A stretch of 64,000 bases of DNA. It comes from Mantis religiosa. Taxonomy: Eukaryota; Arthropoda; Insecta; Mantodea; Mantidae. Of the stretch, positions 54,745 through 64,000 are shown in pieces. The notes below the pieces were generated by a model, which saw only the letters and a list, made by a program, of their open reading frames with translations, had not been told where the DNA came from and made no database searches. Where the stretch lies: assembly GCA_030765055.1 (NCBI GenBank), contig CM060953.1:195964982-196028981 (forward strand). The letters run 5' to 3'. Numbering within the stretch: the stretch's first letter is position 1; each line of letters opens with the position of its first letter. The position numbers and the translations under genes are program-made.

Positions 54745-56715
54745 CATTTATTTGTGTTTACCTTCTTGCTACCTTGTCTTACATGACACTCTGGTCTTCT
54801 GCTCTGTCACGTAGCTCTTAACCTCCATGTCTCCTTGTTACATAATTAGTCTCTTTCCTGCCCTCATCTTCCTTTTTGATATTCTTTACATTTATTTGTC
54901 TTTAGCTTGTTGCTATCTTGTCTTACATGACACCCTGGTCTTCTGCTCTGTCAGGTGGCTCTTAACCTCCATGCCTCCTTGTTACTTAATTAGGCCCTTT
55001 CTTCCCCCTCATCTTCCTTTCTTATATTCTTTACATTTATTTGCCTTTACCTTGTTGCTACCTTGGCTTACATGACATTCTGGTCTTCTGCTCTGTCAGG
55101 TAGCTCTTAACCTCCATGTCTCCTTGCTACTTAAGTAGTCCCTTTCTTCCCCCTCATCCTCCTCTCTTATATTCTTTATATTTATTTGTCTTTACCTTGT
55201 TGATACCTTGGCCTACATGACACACTGGTCTTCTGCTCTGTCAGGTAGCTCTTAACCTCCATGTCTCCTTGTTACTTAATTAGTCCCTTTATTCCCCCTC
55301 ATCTTCCTCTCTTATATTCTTTACATTTATTTGTCTTTACCTTGTTGATACCTTGGCCTACATGACACACTGGTCTTCTGCTCTGTCAGGTAGCTCTTAA
55401 CCTCCATGTCTCCTTGTTACTTAATTAGTCCCTTTATTCCCCCTCATCTTCCTCTCTTATATTCTTTACATTTATTTGTCTTTACCTTGTTGCTACCTTG
55501 GCTTACATGACACCCTGGTCTTCTGCTCTGGCAGGTAGCTCTTAACCTCCATGTCTCCTTGTTACTTAATTAGTCCCTTTCTTCCCCCTCATCCTCCTCT
55601 CCTATATTCTTTATATTTATTTGTCTTTACCTTGTTCCTACCTTGGCTTACATGACACCCTGGTCTTCTGCTCTGTCAGGTAGCTCTTAACCTCCATGCC
55701 TCCTTGTTACTTAATTAGTCCCTTTCCTCCCCTCATCTTCCTTTATTATATTCTTTACATTTATTTGTCTTTACCTTGTTGCTACCTTGTCTTACATGAC
55801 ATCCTGATCTTCTGCTCTGTCAGGTAGCTCTTAACCTCCATGCTTCCTTGTTACTTAATTAGTCCCTTTCCTCCCCTCATCTTCCTTTATTATATTCTTT
55901 ACATTTATTTGTTCTTACCTTGTTGCTACCTTGTCTTACATGACACCCTGATCTTCTGCTCTGTCAGGTAGCTCTTAACCTCCATGCCTCCTTGTTACTT
56001 AATTAGTCCCTTTCCTCCCCTCATCTTCCTTTATTATATTCTTTACATTTATTTGTCTTAGCCTTGTTCCTACCTTGTCTTACATGAAACCCTGGTCTTC
56101 TGCTCTGTCAGGTAGCTCTTAACCTCCATGCCTCCTTGTTACTTAATTAGTCCCTTTCCTCCCCTCATCTTCCTTTATTATATTCATTACATTTATTTGT
56201 CTTTACCTTGTTCCTACCTTGTCTTACATGAAACCCTGGTCTTCTGCTCTGTCAGGTAGCTCTTAACCTCCATGTCTCCTTGTTACTTAATTAGTCCCTT
56301 TCCTCCCCTCATCTTCCTTTCTTATATTCTTTACATTTATTTGTCTTTACCTTGTTCCTACCTTGTCTTAGATGAAACCCTGATCTTCTGCTCTGTCAGG
56401 TAGCTCTTAACCTCCATGCCTCCTTGTTACTTAATTAGTCCCTTTGCTCCCCTCATCTTCCTTTATTATATTCTTTACATTTATTTGTCTTTACCTTGTT
56501 CCTACCTTGTCTTACATGAAACCCTGGTCTTCTGCTCTGTCAGGTAGCTCTTAACCTCCATGTCTCCTGGTTACTTAATTAGTCCCTTTCCTCCCCTCAT
56601 CTTCCTTTATTATATTCTTTATATTTATTTGTGTTTACCTTGTTTCTACCTTGTCTTACATGACACCCTGGTCTTCTGCTCTGTTAGGTAGCTCTTAACC
56701 TCCATGTCTTCTTGT
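54745..56715 (-). repeat. 143-bp tandem array (about 13 copies) of LINE-B 3' sequence
   Basis: Unit (plus strand): TTACCTTGTTGCTACCTTGT ... TGGTCTTCTGCTCTGTCAGG ... TTACTTAATTAGTCCCTTTC ... TATTCTTTACATTTATTTG, about 143 bp. LINE-B copy 1 has this sequence once (43140-43280), immediately after the stop codon in LINE orientation, so the array is an expansion of LINE 3' non-coding DNA. Confidence 0.94.
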
Positions 56716-56721
56716 TGTTAA

Positions 56722-57290
56722 TTAGACCCTTTCCTCCACCTCATCTTCCTTTCTGCTATTCCTTACATTTCTTGTCCATTTTTCTTTTACTTGCTGTAAG
56801 AACTCACCAATACTTCTTACCTTCTTTTCTTCCTTTCCTGTTAACATTTTTATAGCTACTATGCTCTTCTCTACTTTTTCCCATTTTCCCTCCCAAACCT
56901 TTTTTCTCCACATTGCAACCTCCTCGCATTCTGTTACATAGTGTTCTATGCTTTCTTCACCCCCCCCCCAACACAATTCACAAATTCACTTTTCCCTACC
57001 TCTTATCCCTCTTAGAAATATTGTTCCTGTTCTCATCCAAGCTAGCCCTTCTCTCCCTAGCCTATTGCAGTAATCTACATATGCTTCGCGTCTACAATTT
57101 CTTTTTATTTGTTTGTAAAATTGCAATGATTGCATATTTTCTAGACTTCCTCATATTTCCAGTCTTTCAATATCTTCTATTCTGCATTTTAGTAATTTAC
57201 CCATATCACTTGTATTCCTTTCACCTAATCCCCATATATCTCCCATTCCTATTGGTTCCATAATTTCTCCTATCTCTACCCACCAACTGT
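56722..57290 (-). pseudogene. LINE-B protein C-terminus with zinc-knuckle motif
   Basis: The C-x2-C ... H-x4-C motif is read as C(E)LCWGGGEESIEHYVTEC, followed by a Lys-rich tail ending KEDEVEERV. A TGA in place of the codon before ICEL and a TGA after RLEI interrupt the frame. Confidence 0.75.
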
Positions 57291-57888
57291 TTGAAAGGTG
57301 ATCTTTTAGGAGAACCTGGGCTTCGTTTTAGACTTAAATCTACAATAGTGAATGAGAAAGTTATGTTAATGCTGGACGACAAAAGCGGGAAAAGAAGGTT
57401 CAACACGGAACCACTATGAAGTACATGCAGCTCCTGACAGATGGCACTAAATCTCAGCATTGCAAGTGAAAGTAAAGTAACACGGTGTACAAATCCGGAA
57501 CTACTTCGTTCACTGGGCTCTGAAACAAAACACATTCCGCTAAGGTTTGGAAACTCACGTACGAGAAATAAAGACAAAACTTAACATTTGCAAGAGTAAA
57601 GTGATTAATATGTACTTATTGTTAGAAATAAAGTGAAATTGCCTGCATGTACTTTGTTTCTCTGCAATAATAGCAGTTTTGTTTACTTATTTTCTTTAAA
57701 GAGAATACGACAATTATTATAAAACCCTTCTTAAAATATTTGACTGACTATTAAACTATTTTTAAAAAGTTTCTAAATAGTCTGAAAAGTCTTTTATTTC
57801 TGAATATCTTATGTATAATATGCAACTATAAAAGAAAATACAGACTTATTTACATACACAATTTAAATCCTATATTTTTATATTTTTA
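57291..57888. other. Unassigned DNA
   Basis: 57300-57560 is more GC-balanced than its surroundings and may be an unrecognised element. No coding motif is recognised. Confidence 0.35.
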
Positions 57889-59181
57889 CAAGGGCTGTTC
57901 AATAAAGAATGATCATAATTTTTTTTACGGTCATAAATATTCGCACTTAAATTATATCTTAATGTGAAACAAACACGCCGTAGTAGTTTCATTGTTGGTA
58001 CTCCTGGTTCCCGCCTGTGAGAACCAGACAAGTTCAGACATGTTCAGTATCGCCTACCGCTGCAATGGAGGTAACACGCGAGGAACAATATGTGGCTTTG
58101 AAATTCTGCTTTCGTCTCAACAAATATTCAATTGTCTATACAATGTTACAGGAGGCCTATGGAGAGTCTGTTCTTCCCTACATCACAGCTCGAAGGTGGT
58201 TTAAAATATTTAAAGAGGGGAGACAATCAATTTCAAAGGAAGGTGGATCCGGTGCTCCAGTTACTGCTCTTACGGAAGAAAACATCAACACTGCTGCTGC
58301 CATTGTGAGAGAGGATCGACGAATTACCTTAAGATCACTTTCTGAAATACTGAACATTTCATTGGGTGCCACCCACACGTTGGTGACAGAAACATTACAC
58401 ATGAGACGTGTTTGTGCGCGATGGGTTCCAAGACTGTTGATTCCCGAAAAGAGGACCATCGCATACAGGTCTGCATGCAGTTAAAGTTGATGTTAGAGGA
58501 AGATCCGGAGTTTCTTTCAAACGTAATCACTGCTGATGAAACTTGGCTACATCATTTTGATCCTGAGAGCAAACAGCAAAGCTCAGTGTGGAAATCTCAT
58601 TCATCACCAACCCCCCCAAAAAAGCAAAAGTGGTTGCTTCTGCTGGGAAAGTTATGGTCATCTCATTCTTTGTTATTCATGGAATGGTTTATCAGCATGT
58701 TGTACCTGCACACACATCAGTAATGGACAATACTACAGGGATGTCCTGAAAACATTGCAAGTCCATATCACACCACATTTCCGCGAAGCAGGCTGGATGC
58801 TGCACCACGATAATGCGCGGCCGTATATTGCCAATGTTGTTGCTGAATATCTTAACAAAAGTCAACGTGAAGTGCATCCCTCACCCTCCCTATAGCCCGG
58901 ATTTTGCCCCAAGTGACTTTTTTCTATTCCCTAACTTGAAGATACGCCTTCGTGGGAGGTATTATCCATCATCAGAAACAGTGGTGAAGGCTGCGGAGGC
59001 GATTTTGAAGGATCTCTCAAAAAATGGTTTCCAGCATGTCTTTGAAGACTGGCAGAAACGTTGGGACAAGTACATCGCATTCAGGGGAGACTATTTTGAG
59101 AAGAACCATCACAATTATGAGGATGTGTAAAGATACGTTTTCAAAAAAAGATTGTGATCATTCCTTATTGAACAGCTCTTG
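57889..59181 (+). mobile_element. Mariner family A, copy 3 (1293 bp)
   Basis: Termini CAAGGGCTGTTCAATAAAG at the left and CTTATTGAACAGCTCTTG at the right form inverted repeats of about 27 bp. TA precedes the left end, and the right flank is TT. It is collinear with copies 1 and 2 and has the most complete terminal repeats. Confidence 0.92.
58065..59130 (+). pseudogene. Mariner A transposase, frameshifted
   Basis: MEVTREEQYVALKFCFRLNK starts the protein, with one codon lost just after. REDRRITLRSLSEILN and ARWVPRLLIP follow, then a frameshift near 58445. Next come ITADETWLHHFDPESKQ (first Asp), another shift in a run of C and A near 58612, HHDNARPYIANV (second Asp), a shift near 58855, then YSPDFAPSDFFLFP (third Asp, DD34D). 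The C-terminus DWQKRWDKYIAFRGDYFEK and the stop are in good order. The frameshifts leave no functional enzyme. Confidence 0.88.
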
Positions 59182-61334
59182 TTCATTAACTATTTCCGAA
59201 GTACCTTTATTATTGATTTAAATAGTAAAGCAGTATTTCTTTTTAGTTTCACTACCACGTACTTGATTAGCTATATTCGTTACCAAAATTTCACATGGAA
59301 TACATTTTTTCAGGTTCTCTAAGCTCTAGAATATGTGATGGTCTGCCTGTAAATGAAATAACAAAACAAAACAAAATCGCTTAAATGCCGAACTTGTTAT
59401 TTACATTATCATCTAAGGTAAAGACAGGAAGATCGTGAAAACATTAAAAGTATCGTATCTTCAGGATATATACATGGCAAATGAGACGTAGTTTCTAGCG
59501 ATAAGCCTAGGAATAACTTACGTATAACTGGCAAACCGAAAAATACACAGTAAAACTGTATAATTATATTGTTAAAGCTCACAAATGTATTTTATTGGTT
59601 TTAACTTTCCAATACTTACACCTTTCTCAAATAAGAAGTCGTTATTCATTTTTTATCTCCTTGCCCTACAAAGAGAAGGGAATTTCAAATTCATCACTAG
59701 GGGTCGGAGTTTGCGCTATTTGTTTATTTTATTCCTTTGTTCAGAAACGTTGGCTTCTAAGTTATAAGCACGTTTCCTACAATTATTAGTCTAATTTATT
59801 AGCTTTATAGTGCGTGTTAATGCTTATTTTATACGTTTGTGCCTATTCTGCTTATTAGCGCCTAAATCTGCCTTTTTAGACAATTTCTTCTGCTTGTAAT
59901 TTGTGACAACTTTTAATTTGTTGGTTTTAACGTGAAGTTTCCGGGGAAGAGAAATTTCTTACTGCTGCACATTGGATATACAAAAAGGGGTTTATTAAGG
60001 AGACACATCTGTGCAAATTGCCCCAAAACTTACAACAATACCAAATTAAATTTTTGTCTAAAAATTAATATAGACATACTTCAATAATATAAAATTTTCC
60101 TGGCGGCACTACAGAAAACGACATATGACTATTTAAATAACCCTACACCTGTATCGTAGCTGCTATTACGTAATTTTAACCTCAGATTTCTCAGATTCCA
60201 TATTTTCTACATTTTCCCAACTTCAAAATGTTCCACAGGATGCTGTTTTCTATTAATCTGTATGAAATTCTAAACATGCCTCTAAGGGCAACTGCATATT
60301 AAGTGTAACCATTTACATTTGTTTTCTTTTTGCTGTTTGTATTGAAAAGAATTATAATGCTTACTTCTTACTGAAAACGTTTAGGAAAATAAAAATTGTT
60401 AAATAGGTTTGATTATTTTTTCCCTTCGTTAATAAGGCGAAGACAAATATTTCACATAGGTACAGGTCATTAATAGGTTAAAATTGGTGCAGAAACTTAT
60501 ACCACAAGCACTAATTTCTAAAATAACAATATGTGGGAGATTTTGAAAATCACCTGTAATTTATACATAATCTGTTAATTCCTCAGAAACTATTGTAAAT
60601 AGTTGATCGATCACAAAAATAAATGGTATAAATTTGAAACAAATCTAACAAAAGCTTCAGGTATTTCGATTTTCACCTTTAAGCCTCCCTCCTAAACCCA
60701 TGTTTTTGTTTTTTGACATAATTAATTACTTCACACATTTCTGCACATTATGGTTCTCACTTAATGAAGTGAATTTACATGTATTTTAATTATATGACAG
60801 TCTGTTGTTTTAACTTGCTATGGAGTCATTTATGAAATTTGGAATAAAAGTAGAACTGTTTCGCCTAGGGAACCGCAAAATAGTATGTGTTTAGCAAATT
60901 TGTTGCAGCATATGTCGCCTTGATTGTCATTTTGTTATAGTACATTTTAGGAGCCATTTTACTAAAATTGTGTATTTCTAAGTGTTTACTTAGCAAATTT
61001 TTAGTGCCTATTTTGCCCCTTTTAGTGTCTTTTTGCATGCGTATTTCACACATTTTTAGTGGCTATAAATCCGCTCCCTACTCATCATATAGAGACCAGG
61101 TTAAAACATTTGACTATCACTCACTTTACTGTATTCCCATATTCTCTTTTATCTTCAAGAAAATTACCAGGAGTAAGATAATTTTTGTCTTGGTAAACAT
61201 GAAGTAAATAGAGAATAGGTGTTTGTAAGAATAGTTTGTACAAGAGTAGAGAAATTCGTGTTAATGCAACTCATAACATTAAATAATGTGTTGGACTAAT
61301 TGATTTTATCTGACAAAAAGTACTTAAAATCATT
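59182..61334. other. Unassigned AT-rich DNA, 2.1 kb
   Basis: No array, transposon domain or splice-supported exon is seen. This is the longest featureless stretch in the window. Confidence 0.4.
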
Positions 61335-61425
61335 CCAGGTCGGCTAGTACGCAAGATGTGAACCCCTGACTTACCGACTAGGTGTCAGAGAAACAAATGC
61401 CTGAGCTATGTTGGTAGGTATTAAC
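61335..61425 (-). repeat. Possible degenerate tRNA-derived sequence
   Basis: On the minus strand ACATAGCTCAGGCATTTG resembles an A box and TCAGGGGTTCACATCTTGC a B box at tRNA-like spacing. No flanking duplication was identified. Confidence 0.35.
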
Positions 61426-61565
61426 ATTTCAGCCGCGTTTTATTTTGCTTTACATAAACCAGGGGAAGAATTTCATATCTCCTTCATTCCACATGTTTCG
61501 GAGTTGTGGGATGAATTAGCGGTGGTTGGTCCGTTGTGGTGGGACGGTGGAATTTCTCCCTGGTT

Positions 61566-62003
61566 AATTAGAGCCAACTGAAAAATTCAATGCCATGGTC
61601 GGGATTTGAACTACGGATCTACTGGTTTCCGTCCAGGCGCTCTGACCCTTGAGCTACCATGGTCAACGTGCCTTCCTGGGATTAAATTCTCCAATTGACT
61701 CATTGTATTTCCCGGTGGACCACTTAAGGTTCTCATATTTGAGACAACTACTTGTGGCGACTTACTACTGTAAGTACTTAATTACCAGGATTTTGGAGAA
61801 TTTAATCTCAGGAAGGCACGTTGACCATGGTAGCACAAGGGTCAGAGCACCTGGACGGAAACCAGTAGATCCGTGGTTCAAATCCCGGCCATGGCATTGA
61901 ATTTTTCAGTTGGCTCTAATTAATCAAAAATCACCCATATATCGGAGTAATGTATTTAAAAGGATTAATTCTTTAAGGATTAATTCCTCAATATAAATTT
62001 ACA
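61566..62003. mobile_element. SINE-3 inverted dimer with 12-bp target duplication
   Basis: Same palindromic arrangement as at 50911-51487: left arm AATTAGAGCCAACTGAAAAA ..., right arm ... TTTTCAGTTGGCTCTAATTA, then the tail ATATAAATTTACA. Perfect TTCTCCCTGGTT repeats at 61554-61565 and 62004-62015 bracket the entire dimer. It was therefore inserted as one piece by a mechanism leaving long duplications, as LINE-mobilised SINEs do. Confidence 0.85.
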
Positions 62004-62015
62004 TTCTCCCTGGTT

Positions 62016-62461
62016 GTTGTATACTCGACTTGGGACCTTTCGTGTGAACAGCTCCTTTAATTCCGGGACATTCTTCATCCCTTCCCGCCAAGAAAGCGTC
62101 TACTATGATACATGTGCGCTGCTATTTTACATGGATGAGGCTTCATTCCACCTTCATGGATATATGTGTACACAAAATAGTCGTTGAGAAATATAATATT
62201 GTTCACAAAGCACACCCTTATGACGAAACAACTGGTGTTTGGTACACCATTCGTGGAGAAATTCGCCAATTTTCTTTCCGAATCAACAATAGGCCGCCGT
62301 AAATACGGAGATACAATTCTGCTCCCCCTTGGTTTAGTAAATTGAGACAGGGAGCGAGATATTTTCTTTTTTCAAGAAGATTCTGCAGTAGTTCTTACGG
62401 CGAATCTTTAGATGAAAACAATTGAAAGTGTGTTGGGACAGAATTATTGGTAGAGGTTATA
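62016..62461 (+). mobile_element. Degenerate DDE transposase, interrupted by mariner B
   Basis: Broken frames read FYMDEASFHLHGYMCTQNS, then (G)VW and IFFPNQQ-like text, and FFQEDSAVVLTANL. These match the first (DEA.FHL.GY..SQN) and second (FQQDGA..HTA) catalytic motifs of the insect DDE transposases seen elsewhere in the window. Many stops and shifts are present. After the mariner, 63760-63790 could read LTSYDFYLWGN, the third motif, but that is weak. Confidence 0.55.
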
Positions 62462-63747
62462 CGAGGATGGTCTGAAAAGTTTCCAACTTCAACATGAAGA
62501 TGGCGGCACTCGTAAACAAAAGCTAGTGAGTATCGTTGTTCATCTGTTGACAGTTACTCACTAAAGTTTCAGCAATTTGGACGTTCAGTTGTTATGTAAC
62601 TGTCATTTGAAGGAGTTATGAGAGTGTTTTTATGAAAATGGACAAAATCGAGTATCGAGCTGTCATTATATATTTCTTTTTGAAAGGTAATACGCCCACG
62701 CAAATCAAATATGAATTGGATTCTGTGTATGGGGACTCTGCACCATCATTTACCACAGTGAAATTTTGAGTAGCTGAATTTAAACGTGGGCGTAAGAGCT
62801 TGGGAGACAATGAACGTTCGGGACGTCCAAAAACTGCAACTACCGACGAAAACATCGCCAAAGTTCACCAAATGGGGCTAGACGACCGCAGAATTAAAGT
62901 GAGAGAGATAGCAGAGGCTATGAACATGTCAAAAACCGTGTTTGTCACATATTAAGTCAACATTTGGACATCAGGAAGCTGTCCGCGTGTTGGGCGCCCG
63001 TTTGCTCACGTTAGACCAAAAACATGTTCCAATGAACTTTTCCAACGCTCTGTTGGAGCAGTTTAGGCGCAATAAATCCGAGTTTTGGCGCCAATTAATT
63101 ACTATAGATGAAACTTGGATACATCATTATACGCCCTAAACAAGATACAGTCCAAACAATTGACTGTAAATCGGGAACCGGCTCCAAAAAAAAGTAAAAA
63201 CTTTTTTTTTTCGGATAGGGAAGTGATTGCGACTGTTTTTGGGGATAGTCATGGAGCTATTTTAATCTATTATCCTCAAAAAGGAAAAACAATTACAGGA
63301 GTATGCTACGCATCATTACCTGATCAGCTGAAGGCAGAACTTGCGGAAAAACCACCACATTTACAGAAAAAGAAAATCCTGTTTCACCAAGACAACGCAC
63401 CGTCTCACGCCTCAGCGGTTGCAATGGCAAAAATCCACGAGTTACGGTTTGAACGCTAGACTGTCCGCCATACTCACTAGATCTAACCACAAGTGATTTC
63501 TTTTTGTTCACTCATATGAAAATTGCGCTCGGAGGACAGAGATTTTCGTCAGATGAAGAGGCAATCACCTCCGTGAACAAATGTTTTGCAGAGAAAAACG
63601 CCGAGTACTATTTGGAAGAGTTACAGAGATGGCAGCATGCTGGGAGAAGTGTGTAGAGTTAAAAGGAGACTACGATGAAAAATAAAATAAAAGTGTGAAA
63701 AAATGTCTTTATCTTTATTAGGTCGGAAACCTTTCAGGCCACCTATG
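62462..63747 (+). mobile_element. Mariner family B, copy 2 (1286 bp)
   Basis: TA at 62460-62461 and 63748-63749 flank imperfect inverted repeats (CGAGGATGGTCTGAAAAGTT at the left; AACCTTTCAGGCCACC near the right). This copy has the single-unit C-terminus from which the 85-bp array of copy 1 can be understood. Confidence 0.9.
62632..63685 (+). pseudogene. Mariner B transposase, broken
   Basis: MKMDKIEYRAVIIYFFLKGN begins the protein. A TGA follows TVKF at about 62768. Frameshifts occur after EAMNMSK and near 63139. The motifs TIDETWIHHY, FHQDNAPSHASAVAMAK and YSLDLT(T)SDFFLF mark the catalytic Asps, with the usual DD34D spacing once a shift near 63458 is allowed for. The C-terminus NAEYYLEELQRW ... 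KCVELKGDYDEK is single-copy, ending in TAA at 63683-63685. Confidence 0.87.
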
Positions 63748-64000
63748 TACCTCCTAACCTCCTATGATTTCTATCTTTGGGGTAACTCCAGCTTGGAGTT
63801 GGGCAAGGTGGATAACGGCCACGTCTAGAAACGTTCAGGATCCCATCATTACGTCGTCTGGACCTGACCACACTTAGAGTCTCCCATTTATCTCTTCCTT
63901 CCATGGGAAAAAACTGGAGACTCATGAATACTAATCATTCATAAAATGTTCTAAGAAACACCACCCAGTTCAAATTTTCAGTTTTGATATTACTTGCAAT
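63748..64000. other. Unassigned DNA at right edge
   Basis: A 60-codon minus-strand frame (63743-63925) has no recognised motif. The stretch may be the continuation of the transposase interrupted by the mariner, or a separate repeat. Confidence 0.3.

Larger units (their letters stand above)
54700..57290 (-). mobile_element. LINE-B 3' end, copy 2, with a 143-bp array in the 3' region
   Basis: On the minus strand, from about 57290: EPIGMGDIWGLGERN, then EAYVDYCNRLGREGLAWMRT, GTIFLRGIRGREK, a stop, ICELCWGGGEESIEHYVTEC, then KVRSIGEFLQQVKEKWTRNV and a stop at about 56720. The 3' non-coding region follows, ending near 54700 with the same GTGCATATTCCAAAATT (plus strand) as copy 1 at 43085. The reverse transcriptase domain is missing. 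Confidence 0.82.

Overview
This is a eukaryotic window, almost certainly from an insect. It has spliced genes with GT-AG introns, a TATA box and AATAAA signals, mariner and P-like DNA transposons, LINEs, a Penelope-like element and several tRNA-derived SINE families. The mix and the very repeat-rich, AT-rich intergenic DNA would fit a large polyneopteran genome such as a cockroach or termite. That species guess is inference only. There is no bacterial operon, CRISPR array, rRNA gene or convincing functional tRNA gene.

Only two host genes are supported. The first is seen as a last exon at 2994-3182 (+), encoding 62 residues rich in glycine and phenylalanine, with an AATAAA signal at 3272. Its earlier exons lie to the left or were not recognised. 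The second is a complete three-exon gene (+): TATA box at 32229, exon 1 coding from 32313, exon 2 at 41752-41953, exon 3 at 47200-47261, AATAAA at 47432. It encodes a 93-residue secreted Gly/Tyr-rich protein, probably a structural or cuticular protein. Its 9.4-kb and 5.2-kb introns are full of transposon debris and tandem arrays.

Layout. 1-2.6 kb: a 140-bp array, then a LINE fragment with an internal 61-bp array. 3.0-3.3 kb: the host last exon. 3.6-4.7 kb: a Penelope-like element with its GIY-YIG segment in four tandem copies. 5.1-9.3 kb: a 141-bp array of about 30 copies. 11.6-12.9 kb: a 54-bp array of 24 copies. 13.8-16.8 kb: a mariner beside a Penelope-like tail that is split by a P-like (THAP) element. 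17.5-21.9 kb: a mariner swollen to 4.4 kb by an 85-bp array of its own C-terminal codons. 23.0-24.5 kb: a SINE-derived 108-bp array. 25.7-26.7 kb: a (CCAT)n tract. 28.3-31.7 kb: a mariner split by a SINE, a second P-like element and a mariner end. 32.2-47.5 kb: the Gly/Tyr-rich gene. 48.4-50.3 kb: the second 108-bp SINE array. 50.9-51.5 kb: a palindromic SINE dimer. 52.2-53.9 kb: a DDE transposon with an in-frame 153-bp array. 54.7-57.3 kb: a LINE with a 143-bp array in its 3' region. 57.9-59.2 kb: a mariner. 61.6-63.7 kb: a palindromic SINE dimer, a degenerate transposase and a mariner.

The outstanding pattern is that most tandem arrays lie inside individual transposable elements and are built from those elements' own sequence. 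LINE coding and 3' regions, a Penelope-like GIY-YIG domain, a mariner C-terminus, a DDE catalytic segment and SINE bodies have each been amplified. In the best cases the element's own termini or target-site duplications still bracket the array. Arrays make up roughly a third of the window. No transposase or reverse transcriptase here looks intact.
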